In this document: in pieces, positions 34,030 through 42,840 of the stretch | Numbering within the stretch: the stretch's first letter is position 1 | How the letters are laid out: each line of letters opens with the position of its first letter | NCBI RefSeq assembly: GCF_037782385.1 | Contig: NZ_JBBEXD010000001.1 | Span: 1 to 64,000 of the forward strand | DNA from: Ascidiimonas meishanensis | Lineage (GTDB): Bacteria; Bacteroidota; Bacteroidia; Flavobacteriales; Flavobacteriaceae | Direction of reading: 5' to 3' | Length of the DNA stretch: 64,000 bases | Made by a program: the position numbers and the translations under genes | Notes under the pieces: model-generated | The model's database searches: none | The model's input: the letters and a program-made list of their open reading frames with translations, nothing else | Told to the model about the DNA's origin: nothing

Positions 34030-34920
34030 ATGTCGCAATTAAGAGGAACAGGCGTTGCATTAGTAACTCCATTTGATGCAAAAGGCAATATAGATGTGTC
34101 TAGCCTTTCAACTTTGGTTGATTTTGTGGTTGATGGGGGAGTAGATTATTTGGTTGTTCTTGGAACTACCGCAGAATCGGCAGTTTTATCAAATGTTGAA
34201 AAGGAATTAGTTAAGACTACTATACGAAATGCAAATAAGGGAAGGTTACCATTGGTATTAGGCGTAGGTGGAAATCATACCTTGGCAGTGGTAGATGAAT
34301 TGAAAACAGGAAATCTGGAAGGTTTTTCTGCTATTCTATCTGTTGCTCCTTATTATAATAGACCCAGTCAAGAAGGAATTTATGCCCATTTCAAAGCCAT
34401 CTCAGAAGCAAGTCCGCTGCCTGTTGTTGTCTATAATGTTCCTGCAAGAACTGGATGCAATATGAGTGTGGAAACTACCTTGAAATTAGCATATGATTTT
34501 GATAATATTATTGGGATAAAAGAAGCTTCAGGAGATTTAAATCAGGTTACCCGAATTTTAAGAGATAAACCTGAAAATTTTCTAGTAATATCAGGAGATG
34601 ACATGCTTACTTTGCCCATTTGTTTGGCTGGAGGTGCAGGTGTAATATCTGTGATTGGACAGGGGTTACCTTCTCAATTTTCTAAAATGGTTACTATGGG
34701 AATAAATGGAGATGCAAGAAATTCGTATGCTCTTTTTAATAAACTTATCCCAGTTATAGATTTGGCATTTGAGGAAGGGAATCCCGCAGGAATTAAAGCA
34801 ATTCTTGAACATTATAAGATTTGTAAATCTGTGGTCAGGCTTCCGCTCACTGCTGCAACTAAGACGCTTAAAAGAAAAATCAATACATACTTGAATCAAT
34901 CCATCGCAGTTACTCCATAG
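34030..34920 (+). CDS. dapA: 4-hydroxy-tetrahydrodipicolinate synthase
   Basis: 296 residues, a TIM-barrel of the DapA/NanA family. The Tyr of VAPYYNRPSQEGIYAHF and the Schiff-base Lys in GIKEASGDL are present, with LGTTAESAVL as the TT/S pyruvate-binding part. It condenses pyruvate and aspartate semialdehyde in diaminopimelate and lysine synthesis. It follows the DUF6913 gene, and the next gene starts at the base after its stop codon. Confidence 0.96.
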   Translation: MSQLRGTGVALVTPFDAKGNIDVSSLSTLVDFVVDGGVDYLVVLGTTAESAVLSNVEKELVKTTIRNANKGRLPLVLGVGGNHTLAVVDELKTGNLEGFSAILSVAPYYNRPSQEGIYAHFKAISEASPLPVVVYNVPARTGCNMSVETTLKLAYDFDNIIGIKEASGDLNQVTRILRDKPENFLVISGDDMLTLPICLAGGAGVISVIGQGLPSQFSKMVTMGINGDARNSYALFNKLIPVIDLAFEEGNPAGIKAILEHYKICKSVVRLPLTAATKTLKRKINTYLNQSIAVTP

Positions 34921-35847
34921 ATGGCGACATCAAAAAAATTATCAGATCCTGGATTTGGGAGCGGTAGTACTGAAAATGTGCAACGTTTTGTGACTAAGGA
35001 TGGCAAGTTCAATATTAAACATTTAAATAGAAAACATTCTATTGCCTCCACGTATAGTTATCTTGTTCATATTTCATGGGCTCGTTTTTTCTTATTGGTA
35101 CTTGCAGGATACATCATTGTAAACGTGCTCTTTGCAATTTTATACCTATCTATTGGTATTAATGAATTTTATAATGAGAGTAATTCTTGGTTTATTGATT
35201 TTTTAAATGCGTTCTTTTTTTCAGCCCAAACCATTACAACAGTTGGTTATGGAAGCATGGCTCCAAAAGGTGTTTTGGTTGGAATTGTATCAACTATAGA
35301 AGCTTTGGTAGGTCTTTTAAGCTTTTCATTTATAACGGGATTACTTTATGGAAGATTTTCAAAACCAAGATCATTTGTTAAGTTTAGTGATCAAATGGTT
35401 CTTAGACCCTTTAAAAAAGAAAATGCTTTGATGTTCAGAATAATGAATACCAAAGAAACTCCAATGATAAAACCAAAAGTTACCGTAACGCTTTCATTGC
35501 ATGAAATGAAAAAAGGGAATTTTACAAGTAGTTTCTTTCAACTTTCAATGGAAAGAGATTTTATTAATTATTTACCTACTACATGGACACTTGTACATCA
35601 TATTGACAAAGACAGCCCGCTTTATAAGTATTCATTAAAAGAGATACCTCACTTAAAGGGAGAGATTATTGTTATGGCAAGCTATTTTGATGAATCCTTT
35701 AATGAGGAAGTACATAGGGTTTTTTCATATACCCTTGATGAAATTGAAATAGATCATGAGTTTGTAAAGGCTTTTGACTTTGATTCTGACGGAATTACCG
35801 TGTTAGATCATGAAAAGTTAAATGAAACCAGACCAATTAATAGTTAA
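34921..35847 (+). CDS. Inward-rectifier type potassium channel (KirBac-like)
   Basis: 308 residues. Two membrane helices (about 55-78 and 115-140) flank a pore with the K+ selectivity filter TTVGYGSM (about 106-113). The C-terminal ~160 residues are an Ig-like cytosolic domain (LMFRIMNTKETPMI, VTVTLSLHEM, TWTLVHHIDKDSPLYKYS), the hallmark of inward rectifiers. It conducts K+ across the inner membrane, gated from the cytosolic side. The start codon touches the dapA stop, so expression is coupled to dapA. Confidence 0.92.
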   Translation: MATSKKLSDPGFGSGSTENVQRFVTKDGKFNIKHLNRKHSIASTYSYLVHISWARFFLLVLAGYIIVNVLFAILYLSIGINEFYNESNSWFIDFLNAFFFSAQTITTVGYGSMAPKGVLVGIVSTIEALVGLLSFSFITGLLYGRFSKPRSFVKFSDQMVLRPFKKENALMFRIMNTKETPMIKPKVTVTLSLHEMKKGNFTSSFFQLSMERDFINYLPTTWTLVHHIDKDSPLYKYSLKEIPHLKGEIIVMASYFDESFNEEVHRVFSYTLDEIEIDHEFVKAFDFDSDGITVLDHEKLNETRPINS

Positions 35848-35931
35848 AAAGATTTTAAAATACTTTTTTTAAGCGCGAATAAGCGTATTTTAGCCCTCTT
35901 AAATTTGTTTTTTTTATTACAATAGAATCTT

Positions 35932-35939
35932 TAATTTTG
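35932..35939 (+). promoter_or_regulatory. -7 promoter element for bamD
   Basis: TAATTTTG, an exact match, ending four bases before the bamD ATG. A TTTG at 35904-35907 is 24 bases upstream, longer than the usual -33 spacing. The position implies a leaderless or nearly leaderless mRNA. Confidence 0.5.
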
Positions 35940-35943
35940 CCGA

Positions 35944-36750
35944 ATGATTAAAAAAGCGCTTTTTTTTATCCTTACAGTGTTATTAGCATTTATTTTTAAT
36001 TCCTGTGGTGAGTACCAAAAGGTATTGAAGGAAGATGATACTGCTAAAAAGTATGAATTAGCAGAAAGCCTTTATAAGGAAGGAGATTACCGACGTGCTG
36101 TTCGTCTTTTTGAACAAATTGTACCTAAGTTTATAGGTAAACCACAAGGAGAACGTGCTATTTTCTTTTTCGCAGATTCTTATTATAAATTAGAAGATTA
36201 TTATTTGGCAGGATATCAATTTGAACGTTTCAGCAAATCTTATCCCAGAAGTGATAAAGCAGAGGAGGCTGCTTTTTATGGAGCCAAGAGTTATTATTTT
36301 TTATCTCCAAAATTTAGTATAGATCAAACAGAGACCGCATCGGCTATAGATAAACTTCAGAATTTTATTAATACATATCCAAATTCAGAAAGATTATCAG
36401 AAGCTAATGTATTGGTAAAAGAATTACGCACAAAACTTGAACGCAAGGCTTTTGAAATTGCCAAACAATACGATAAAATTAAAGATTATTATGCAGCAAT
36501 TAAATCATTTGATCTTTTCTTATCTGACTATCCAGGTACTCCTTACAGAGAGGATGCCATGTTTTACAGATTAGATTCTATGTTTAAACTAGCAATAAAT
36601 AGTATTGAGAGCAAAAAAGAAACACGTCTTAAAGAGGCTAAAGACGCCCACGTAACTTTAAAAAAATCTTATCCAGAATCAGAATATTTAGAAGAAGCAG
36701 ATAAAATGCTTTCTATTCTTAACAAAGAATTACAACAATTTAGCAAATAG
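35944..36750 (+). CDS. bamD: Outer membrane protein assembly factor BamD
   Basis: 268 residues. The lipoprotein signal ends in the lipobox FNSC (Cys 21). The mature part consists of tetratricopeptide-like repeats (AESLYKEGDYRRAVRLFEQI, ADSYYKLEDYYLAGYQFERF, YDKIKDYYAAIKSFDLFLSD), as in BamD/YfiO. It is a subunit of the beta-barrel assembly machine on the periplasmic face of the outer membrane. It starts an operon with rpoZ, coaBC and a DUF4835 gene. Confidence 0.95.
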   Translation: MIKKALFFILTVLLAFIFNSCGEYQKVLKEDDTAKKYELAESLYKEGDYRRAVRLFEQIVPKFIGKPQGERAIFFFADSYYKLEDYYLAGYQFERFSKSYPRSDKAEEAAFYGAKSYYFLSPKFSIDQTETASAIDKLQNFINTYPNSERLSEANVLVKELRTKLERKAFEIAKQYDKIKDYYAAIKSFDLFLSDYPGTPYREDAMFYRLDSMFKLAINSIESKKETRLKEAKDAHVTLKKSYPESEYLEEADKMLSILNKELQQFSK

Positions 36751-36755
36751 TTATT

Positions 36756-37076
36756 ATGAGCGATTTCAGAAAAACAGAAGCACCTATTAGTACGATCACT
36801 GTCAACAAAAATGAGTTTGATAAGCCTACAGATAATATTTACGAGGCCATATCCATTGTGTCAAAAAGAGCAAATCAAATTAATGCTGAAATCAAGAAGG
36901 AATTGATTGAAAAGCTAGAAGAGTTTGCTACGTACACAGACAGTTTAGAAGAGATTTTTGAAAATAAAGAGCAAATAGAAGTCTCTAAGTTTTACGAAAA
37001 ATTACCTAAACCACACGCAATGGCCGTTCAAGAATGGCTTGAAGGAAAGATCTATCATAGAAATACTGCAAAATAG
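36756..37076 (+). CDS. rpoZ: DNA-directed RNA polymerase omega subunit
   Basis: 106 residues. The core IYEAISIVSKRANQINAEIKKEL matches the omega (Rpb6-like) motif with the R-A-x-Q-I residues. The C-terminus (EEIFENKEQIEVSKFYEKLPKP) is the Bacteroidota-type extension. Omega helps assemble the beta' subunit. It lies five bases after bamD and three bases before coaBC, a conserved order. Confidence 0.93.
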   Translation: MSDFRKTEAPISTITVNKNEFDKPTDNIYEAISIVSKRANQINAEIKKELIEKLEEFATYTDSLEEIFENKEQIEVSKFYEKLPKPHAMAVQEWLEGKIYHRNTAK

Positions 37077-37079
37077 AGT

Positions 37080-38285
37080 ATGTCTATATTAAGTGGTATA
37101 AAGGTACTTTTAGGTATTACCGGGGGTATTGCCGCTTATAAAATCCCTTTACTGGTAAGATTGTTCATTAAAGCTGGAGCCGAAGTCAAAGTAATTATGA
37201 CTGAAGATGCGAAGGCTTTTGTTACCCCTTTAACGCTTTCTACTTTAAGTAAAAACCCAGTGCTTTCTTCTTTTACAGTAGAAGAAGACGAGAATGCCCT
37301 TTGGAATAATCATGTGGAGTTGGGATTATGGGGTGATTTGTTTTTGATAGCTCCCGCAACAGCAAACACTCTTTCCAAAATGGCATCTGGTACTTCAGAT
37401 AATATTTTATTAGCTACCTATCTTTCTGCAAAGTGTCCCGTTTATTTTGCTCCAGCTATGGATTTAGATATGTATAAGCATCCTTCTACAAAAGAATCCT
37501 TCCAAAAATTGTTTTCATTTGGAAATCGTATGATTCCATCTGCTTATGGAGAATTAGCAAGTGGTCTCATTGGCGAGGGAAGGATGGCAGAGCCAGAAGA
37601 TATTTTTAATTTTATTACTAATTCAATTCTACAAGATTTACCCTTGTATGGGAAAAAAGTACTCATTACAGCTGGGCCAACCTATGAGGCAATAGATCCA
37701 GTAAGGTTTATAGGTAATCACTCTTCTGGAAAGATGGGATTTGCCTTGGCAGCATGCGCCGCTAATATGGGCGCAACAGTAACTTTGATTACGGGGCCAA
37801 CTCACTTAAATATAATACACGATGGTATAGAAGTCATTAGAGTTGTTAATGCGGAGCAAATGTATGAGGCTGCACATGCTTCATTTTCAGATACCAATAT
37901 CGCTATACTAGCAGCAGCAGTTGCAGATTACCGTCCAAAAAATATTGCTGATCAGAAAATAAAAAAAACAAATACAGCGTTACAGATAGAGTTGGAAAGA
38001 ACCAAAGATATTCTTGCATCACTAGGCGCTTTAAAAAAGAAGCAATTTCTAGTTGGCTTTGCTTTAGAAACTAATAACGAATTGGAAAACGCCATAGGAA
38101 AGTTGAAAAGAAAAAATCTGGATGCCATTGTACTTAATTCATTAAATGATGAAGGTGCTGGTTTTGGAAAGCCAACAAATAAGATTACTTTTATTGATAA
38201 GGGAACACATCAAATCCCTTTTGAACTAAAACCAAAAGATGAAGTTGCCAAAGATATTTTCGATGAAATTTTACGCAGACTATAA
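37080..38285 (+). CDS. coaBC: Bifunctional phosphopantothenoylcysteine decarboxylase / phosphopantothenate-cysteine ligase
   Basis: 401 residues. The N-terminal CoaC flavoprotein half begins GIKVLLGITGGIAAYK and contains the His in NNHVELG and the FMN site LIAPATANTLSKMASG. The C-terminal CoaB half starts near residue 186 with KVLITAGPTYEAIDPVRFI and the dimer motif ending in NHSSGKMG. The protein carries out two steps of coenzyme A synthesis. Its last 23 bases overlap the start of the DUF4835 gene. The last CoA step, coaE, is also in this window at 43803. Confidence 0.97.
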   Translation: MSILSGIKVLLGITGGIAAYKIPLLVRLFIKAGAEVKVIMTEDAKAFVTPLTLSTLSKNPVLSSFTVEEDENALWNNHVELGLWGDLFLIAPATANTLSKMASGTSDNILLATYLSAKCPVYFAPAMDLDMYKHPSTKESFQKLFSFGNRMIPSAYGELASGLIGEGRMAEPEDIFNFITNSILQDLPLYGKKVLITAGPTYEAIDPVRFIGNHSSGKMGFALAACAANMGATVTLITGPTHLNIIHDGIEVIRVVNAEQMYEAAHASFSDTNIAILAAAVADYRPKNIADQKIKKTNTALQIELERTKDILASLGALKKKQFLVGFALETNNELENAIGKLKRKNLDAIVLNSLNDEGAGFGKPTNKITFIDKGTHQIPFELKPKDEVAKDIFDEILRRL

Positions 38286-39177
38286 GTTTTATTTTCTGAC
38301 TCTTTTTATTGCCTTTTTTTTAAACACTAAAGGTAATGCTCAAGAGTTAAATTGCAGTATTATTGTTAATTCAGATCAGGTAGGGCAAACTAACCAGCAA
38401 ATTTTTAAGACGCTGGAAAGATCTTTGAATGATTATGTCAATAAAGCCAAGTGGACTAATAAAAATTTTAAACAACAAGAACGTATTAATTGCAGTATGT
38501 TGCTCACCATCACAGAATTTGATGGAAGTAGTCAGTTTTCAGGAACTATTCAGGTTCAATCTAGTCGCCCTGTATTTCATTCAAGTTATGATTCCCCTAT
38601 TTTTAACTATAACGATCGGCAGTTTAATTTTTCATACCTTGAATTTGAGCCGCTTTTCTTTAACCCAAACTCATTTGAATCAAATTTAGTGAGTGTGATC
38701 ACTTATTACGTATATATTATTCTTGGTATTGATGCTGATACCTTTGAGAAAAATGGAGGCACACCCTACTTTGAAAAGGCTAGAAATGTAGTGAATTTGG
38801 CTCAAGGTAGTGGGTTTCTAGGCTGGCAACAAGCAGATGGAAATAGAACAAGATGGGAGCTCATTGACAATTTGTTATCAAATACCTTTAAAGAATATCG
38901 AACTGCTATGTATAATTATCATCGATTAGGATTGGACTCAATGACCGATAATATGACATTGGCTAAACAACAAATCATAGGCTGTATGAAAATGTTTGAA
39001 TCTTTGGTTGCCAGAAGGCCTAATGCTTTTCTTTTACAAACCTTTTTTGATGCAAAATCGGAAGAAATTCTCGGTGTTTTTTCAGGTGGACCTAAAATTG
39101 ACGTTATCAATCTTAAAAACTCACTTAACAAAGTGGCTCCATTTTATGCCAATACATGGAAGGAAATTAAATATTAA
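38263..39177 (+). CDS. Secreted DUF4835-like protein
   Basis: 304 residues from the ATG at 38263; an earlier in-frame ATG at 38239 lies deeper in coaBC and precedes no better signal. A signal peptide ends near GNAQELNCS. The body contains QIFKTLERSLNDYVNKAKW, FEPLFFNPNSFESNLVSVI, YYVYIILGID and DTFEKNGGTPYFEKA, as in family DUF4835. This conserved Bacteroidota envelope protein sits between coaBC and recN. The function is unknown. The 23-base overlap with coaBC suggests translational coupling. Confidence 0.85.
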   Translation: MKFYADYKFYFLTLFIAFFLNTKGNAQELNCSIIVNSDQVGQTNQQIFKTLERSLNDYVNKAKWTNKNFKQQERINCSMLLTITEFDGSSQFSGTIQVQSSRPVFHSSYDSPIFNYNDRQFNFSYLEFEPLFFNPNSFESNLVSVITYYVYIILGIDADTFEKNGGTPYFEKARNVVNLAQGSGFLGWQQADGNRTRWELIDNLLSNTFKEYRTAMYNYHRLGLDSMTDNMTLAKQQIIGCMKMFESLVARRPNAFLLQTFFDAKSEEILGVFSGGPKIDVINLKNSLNKVAPFYANTWKEIKY

Positions 39178-39205
39178 CGGGCTTCTTCCAAATCTAAATT
39201 ACATG

Positions 39206-39213
39206 TATATTTG
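39206..39213 (+). promoter_or_regulatory. -7 promoter element for recN
   Basis: TATATTTG, an exact TAnnTTTG match, ending 21 bases before the TTG start codon of recN. The -33 part is not clear. Confidence 0.45.
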
Positions 39214-39234
39214 AGGTCTTAAAAAACCATTGCA

Positions 39235-40887
39235 TTGTTAATTTCACTTTCCATTAAGAATTATGCTTTAATAGACCATCTGGAAATAGATTTTTCAGAA
39301 GGACTTAGCGTTATTACAGGGGAAACTGGGGCAGGAAAATCAATTCTTTTAGGGGCTTTATCTTTGGTGCTCGGTAATAGGGCAGACCTTAATAGTTTGC
39401 GTAATAAAGAAGAAAAATGTATTGTAGAAGCAGTTTTTAATATACATACTTACGGATTAAAATCACTTTTTAGTGAATATGACATAGACTTTGAAAATCA
39501 GACCATAATACGTAGAGAAATCCTTCCAAGTGGTAAATCCAGAGCTTTTATTAATGATACACCATGCAATCTTACAGCAGTTCAAGCCATAGGTAAGAGA
39601 TTAATAGATATTCATTCTCAACATCAGACACTTGAATTAACGGCTAACGAATTTCAGCTTAAAGTTATTGATGCTGTTGCCGATAATAAATCTTTGTTAG
39701 AAAATTATAGAGCGCATTTAAAACACTTTCGTGAAGCAACAACAAAATTACAAAAGCTTCAAAATTTTCAAATTGAAGCCAATAAAGAAGAAGATTACAA
39801 TACCTTTTTACTAAAAGAACTACAAGAAGCAAATCTTTATGATGGAATGCAGGAAGAATTGGAGTCTATTTATGAGAAGTTAAATAATGTGGAGGAAATA
39901 AGAGAAAAGCTTGCTTTTGGGAATCAACTTCTTGGTGCAGATGAAGTGGGCACACTGGCTCAACTTACTGTCTTAAAAAACACACTTCAAAAGATTGCAG
40001 TTTTTGGCTATAAGTTTGAAGCATTAGCATCTAGAGTTGTATCTGTTTATATTGAATTAGATGATGCTCTTGATGAGTTAAAATCATTAGAGGAAGACCT
40101 AGAAGTTAATCCTGAATTACTTGAAGAAACACATAGCAAACTTCAATTGTTGTACGATCTGCAAAAGAAACATCAGGTTCTTGAAATTAAAGAGCTTATA
40201 AAGTTTCAGGAGGAACTGGAAAAAAAAGTTGCCATTAGTGAAAACCTGGAAACAGATATCTTACAGGCTAAAAAGGATGTTAAAAAACATGAAGATATTC
40301 TAAATAAAATTGCTGAGAAACTTCACCAACATAGAGAAAGAGCAATTCCTGTTTTAGTTGATTATCTTGAAAATTCCCTAGAGGGATTAGGTATGAATAA
40401 TGCGAAGTTTCAGGTGAGTCTAGAAAAAGCTTTGGGGTTTAATGAAAATGGTAAAGACATACTTAGTTTTCTTTTTGCTGCTAATAAAGGAACGGATTTT
40501 GGCGAACTAAAAAAAGTAGCCTCAGGAGGAGAACTTTCACGAATTATGTTAAGTATTAAGGCAATATTGGCAAAACACGTAAAGCTCCCCACCATCATGT
40601 TTGATGAGATTGACACCGGTGTTTCTGGAGAGGTTTCTAACAAAATGGGTGATATAATGAAAGAAATGAGCCAAAATATGCAAGTATTTACAATCACTCA
40701 TCTACCACAGGTTGCGGCAAAAGGGGTACAACATTTTAAAGTTTTTAAAACGGATAGTAAAGATATAACTACTACTGATATAATAAAGCTCAATGATAAA
40801 GAAAGGGTTCTTGAGCTCGCTGAAATGTTGGGTGGTAAATCATTGAGTGAATCTGCCCTGGCACATGCAAGAGAACTTCTTAATTGA
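39235..40887 (+). CDS. recN: DNA repair protein RecN
   Basis: 550 residues, starting with TTG. An in-frame stop at 39220 rules out an upstream ATG, and the protein lines up at once with the usual start (SLSIKNYALIDHLEIDF). Walker A is GETGAGKS (29-36). A central coiled coil is followed by the ABC signature KVASGGELSRIMLSIK and Walker B TIMFDEIDTGVSG. It is an SMC-like ATPase that acts early in double-strand break repair. It follows the DUF4835 gene by 57 bases with its own -7 element. Confidence 0.96.
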   Translation: MLISLSIKNYALIDHLEIDFSEGLSVITGETGAGKSILLGALSLVLGNRADLNSLRNKEEKCIVEAVFNIHTYGLKSLFSEYDIDFENQTIIRREILPSGKSRAFINDTPCNLTAVQAIGKRLIDIHSQHQTLELTANEFQLKVIDAVADNKSLLENYRAHLKHFREATTKLQKLQNFQIEANKEEDYNTFLLKELQEANLYDGMQEELESIYEKLNNVEEIREKLAFGNQLLGADEVGTLAQLTVLKNTLQKIAVFGYKFEALASRVVSVYIELDDALDELKSLEEDLEVNPELLEETHSKLQLLYDLQKKHQVLEIKELIKFQEELEKKVAISENLETDILQAKKDVKKHEDILNKIAEKLHQHRERAIPVLVDYLENSLEGLGMNNAKFQVSLEKALGFNENGKDILSFLFAANKGTDFGELKKVASGGELSRIMLSIKAILAKHVKLPTIMFDEIDTGVSGEVSNKMGDIMKEMSQNMQVFTITHLPQVAAKGVQHFKVFKTDSKDITTTDIIKLNDKERVLELAEMLGGKSLSESALAHARELLN

Positions 40888-40899
40888 ACAAATTTTAAA

Positions 40900-40907
40900 T
40901 ATCTTTG
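40900..40907 (+). promoter_or_regulatory. -7 promoter element for fabI
   Basis: TATCTTTG, an exact TAnnTTTG match in the recN-fabI gap. It gives a leader of ~36 bases before the ATG at 40948. Confidence 0.5.
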
Positions 40908-40947
40908 AAGCATTAAATATTGATTGGCCATAATTAAAATCAACACT

Positions 40948-41763
40948 ATGTCATATAACTTATTAAAAGGGAAAAAAGGAATTATTTTTGGGGCACTTGA
41001 TGAAAACTCTATCGCATGGAAAACTGCAGAAAGGGTACATGAAGAAGGAGGTACCTTTGTTCTTACGAATGCACCAATAGCAATGAGAATGGGACAGATT
41101 AAGGAATTAGCGGAAAAAACTGGCTCTGAAATAATTCCAGCAGATGCAACTAGCATTGAAGATTTAGAAAATCTTGTTACAAAATCAATGGAAATTTTGG
41201 GTGGTAAAATAGATTTTGTGTTACATTCTATCGGGATGTCTGTGAATGTTAGAAAAGGTAGACCGTATACAGATCAAAAATATGATTTTACTACTAAGGG
41301 TTGGGATGTTTCTGCAGTCTCTTTTCACAAAGTGATGCAAACTTTGTACAAGGCAGATGCCATGAACGAGTGGGGGAGTATTGTAGCATTGACCTATATG
41401 GCTGCCCAACGTACATTTCCTGATTATAATGACATGGCAGATAATAAAGCATTTCTTGAATCTATCGCTAGGAGCTTTGGTTATTTCTTTGGAAAAGAAA
41501 AAAATGTTAGGGTGAATACAATTTCTCAATCTCCAACACCTACAACAGCAGGGCAGGGAGTAAAAGGTTTTGACGGTTTTATAGCATATGCAGAAATGAT
41601 GTCACCACTGGGAAATGCGACTGCTCAGGATTGCGCTGATTATACGATTTCTCTTTTTTCAGATTTAACCAAAAAAGTAACCATGCAGAATCTATTTCAC
41701 GATGGAGGTTTTTCCAATACGGGAGTTAGTAATGAGGTAATGGATAAATTTATAGAAGAATAA
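40948..41763 (+). CDS. fabI: Enoyl-[acyl-carrier-protein] reductase (NADH)
   Basis: 271 residues from the ATG at 40948, chosen because it gives the family start MSYNLLKGKKGIIFGALDE; an upstream in-frame TTG would only add eight poorly conserved residues. The nucleotide-binding motif, FVLHSIGMS, and the catalytic Tyr/Lys segment (LTYMAAQRTFPDYNDMADNKAFLE) show a FabI-type short-chain dehydrogenase. It reduces enoyl-ACP in fatty acid elongation and is the target of triclosan-type inhibitors. A terminator follows. Confidence 0.95.
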   Translation: MSYNLLKGKKGIIFGALDENSIAWKTAERVHEEGGTFVLTNAPIAMRMGQIKELAEKTGSEIIPADATSIEDLENLVTKSMEILGGKIDFVLHSIGMSVNVRKGRPYTDQKYDFTTKGWDVSAVSFHKVMQTLYKADAMNEWGSIVALTYMAAQRTFPDYNDMADNKAFLESIARSFGYFFGKEKNVRVNTISQSPTPTTAGQGVKGFDGFIAYAEMMSPLGNATAQDCADYTISLFSDLTKKVTMQNLFHDGGFSNTGVSNEVMDKFIEE

Positions 41764-41787
41764 CGGCTTATTCTATTAAATAGCATT

Positions 41788-41813
41788 AGCCGCTTTTAAA
41801 AGCGGCTTTTTTT
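41788..41813 (+). terminator. Intrinsic terminator after fabI
   Basis: A perfect 20-base palindrome (41788-41807, AGCCGCTTTT and its complement) followed by a T-run to 41813. It starts 25 bases after the fabI stop. Confidence 0.88.
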
Positions 41814-41836
41814 ATTCAATTAAGTACCTTTACATA

Positions 41837-42838
41837 ATGAAATTATATATTTCTCTTATTATTCCTGTATATAACCGTCCAGAAGAAATTGATGAGTTAT
41901 TACAAAGTCTTTCAATTCAAACGACCAAGAGAAAGTTTGAAGTGGTAATTATTGAAGATGGTAGCACATTGAAATCGGATGATATAGTAAATCAATATAC
42001 TTCAAAATTAAATATTTCTTATTTTTTTAAGGAGAATTCTGGTCCTGGGGATTCTAGAAATTATGGAATGCAAATTGCCAAAGGCAACTATTTTGTTATA
42101 TTAGATTCAGACTGTATTTTACCACCACAATACATAGAAACTGTTTATACCTCCTTAGAATCTAATTTTGTTGATTGTTTTGGAGGGCCAGACGCCGCTC
42201 ACGATTCCTTTACACCCCTTCAAAAAGCAATTAATTATGCCATGACCTCTTTTTTAACTACGGGAGGTATTCGTGGTCATAAAAGAGCTATTGATAAATT
42301 TCAACCTAGAAGTTTTAATATGGGAATCTCTAAAATTGCATTTGAAAAAACAGGAGGATTCGGTAAAATACACCCCGGAGAAGATCCTGATTTAACAATA
42401 AGAATCTGGAATAATGGTTTTAATACACGACTTATTGAAGATGCTTTTGTATATCATAAAAGGAGAATTTCTTGGGAAAAATTTTATCAGCAAGTCCACA
42501 AGTTTGGACTTACCAGACCCATTTTAAATGTTTGGCATCCAGAAACTCAAAAATTAACCTATTGGTTTCCTAGTTTTTTTGTTTTCACTAGTTTCATTGC
42601 AATAAGTCTTAGTTTTTTTGGAGTGATACTTCCTCTTTTATTATTAATTACGTATTTTTTAGTCACTTTTATTGATTCTTTAATCAAAAATAAAAGTTTA
42701 TATGTTGCCTTATTATCTGTTCCCGCTATTTGTGTTCAATTTTTTGGATATGGATATGGTTTTATAAAATCCACTTGGAATGTAGGTGTTTTAAAAAGAA
42801 AACCTGAAAAAGCATTTCCAAAATTATTTTTTTCATAA
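41837..42838 (+). CDS. Membrane-associated glycosyltransferase family 2
   Basis: 333 residues. The GT-A fold begins SLIIPVYNRPEEIDELLQSL, with the metal-binding DSD in YFVILDSDCILP and GGFGKIHPGEDPDLTIRIW further on. The last ~90 residues hold two or three hydrophobic segments that anchor it in the inner membrane. It would transfer a sugar from a nucleotide-sugar to a lipid or polysaccharide acceptor; neither is known. It begins a group with the YbbR protein and coaE (two-base gap). A near-consensus element TACCTTTA ends four bases before the ATG. Confidence 0.9.
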   Translation: MKLYISLIIPVYNRPEEIDELLQSLSIQTTKRKFEVVIIEDGSTLKSDDIVNQYTSKLNISYFFKENSGPGDSRNYGMQIAKGNYFVILDSDCILPPQYIETVYTSLESNFVDCFGGPDAAHDSFTPLQKAINYAMTSFLTTGGIRGHKRAIDKFQPRSFNMGISKIAFEKTGGFGKIHPGEDPDLTIRIWNNGFNTRLIEDAFVYHKRRISWEKFYQQVHKFGLTRPILNVWHPETQKLTYWFPSFFVFTSFIAISLSFFGVILPLLLLITYFLVTFIDSLIKNKSLYVALLSVPAICVQFFGYGYGFIKSTWNVGVLKRKPEKAFPKLFFS

Positions 42839-42840
42839 GA

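Noticed and set aside
40410..41156. Minus-strand open frames across recN and fabI
   Set aside because: They are shadows of two strongly conserved plus-strand genes and contain no recognisable motif.
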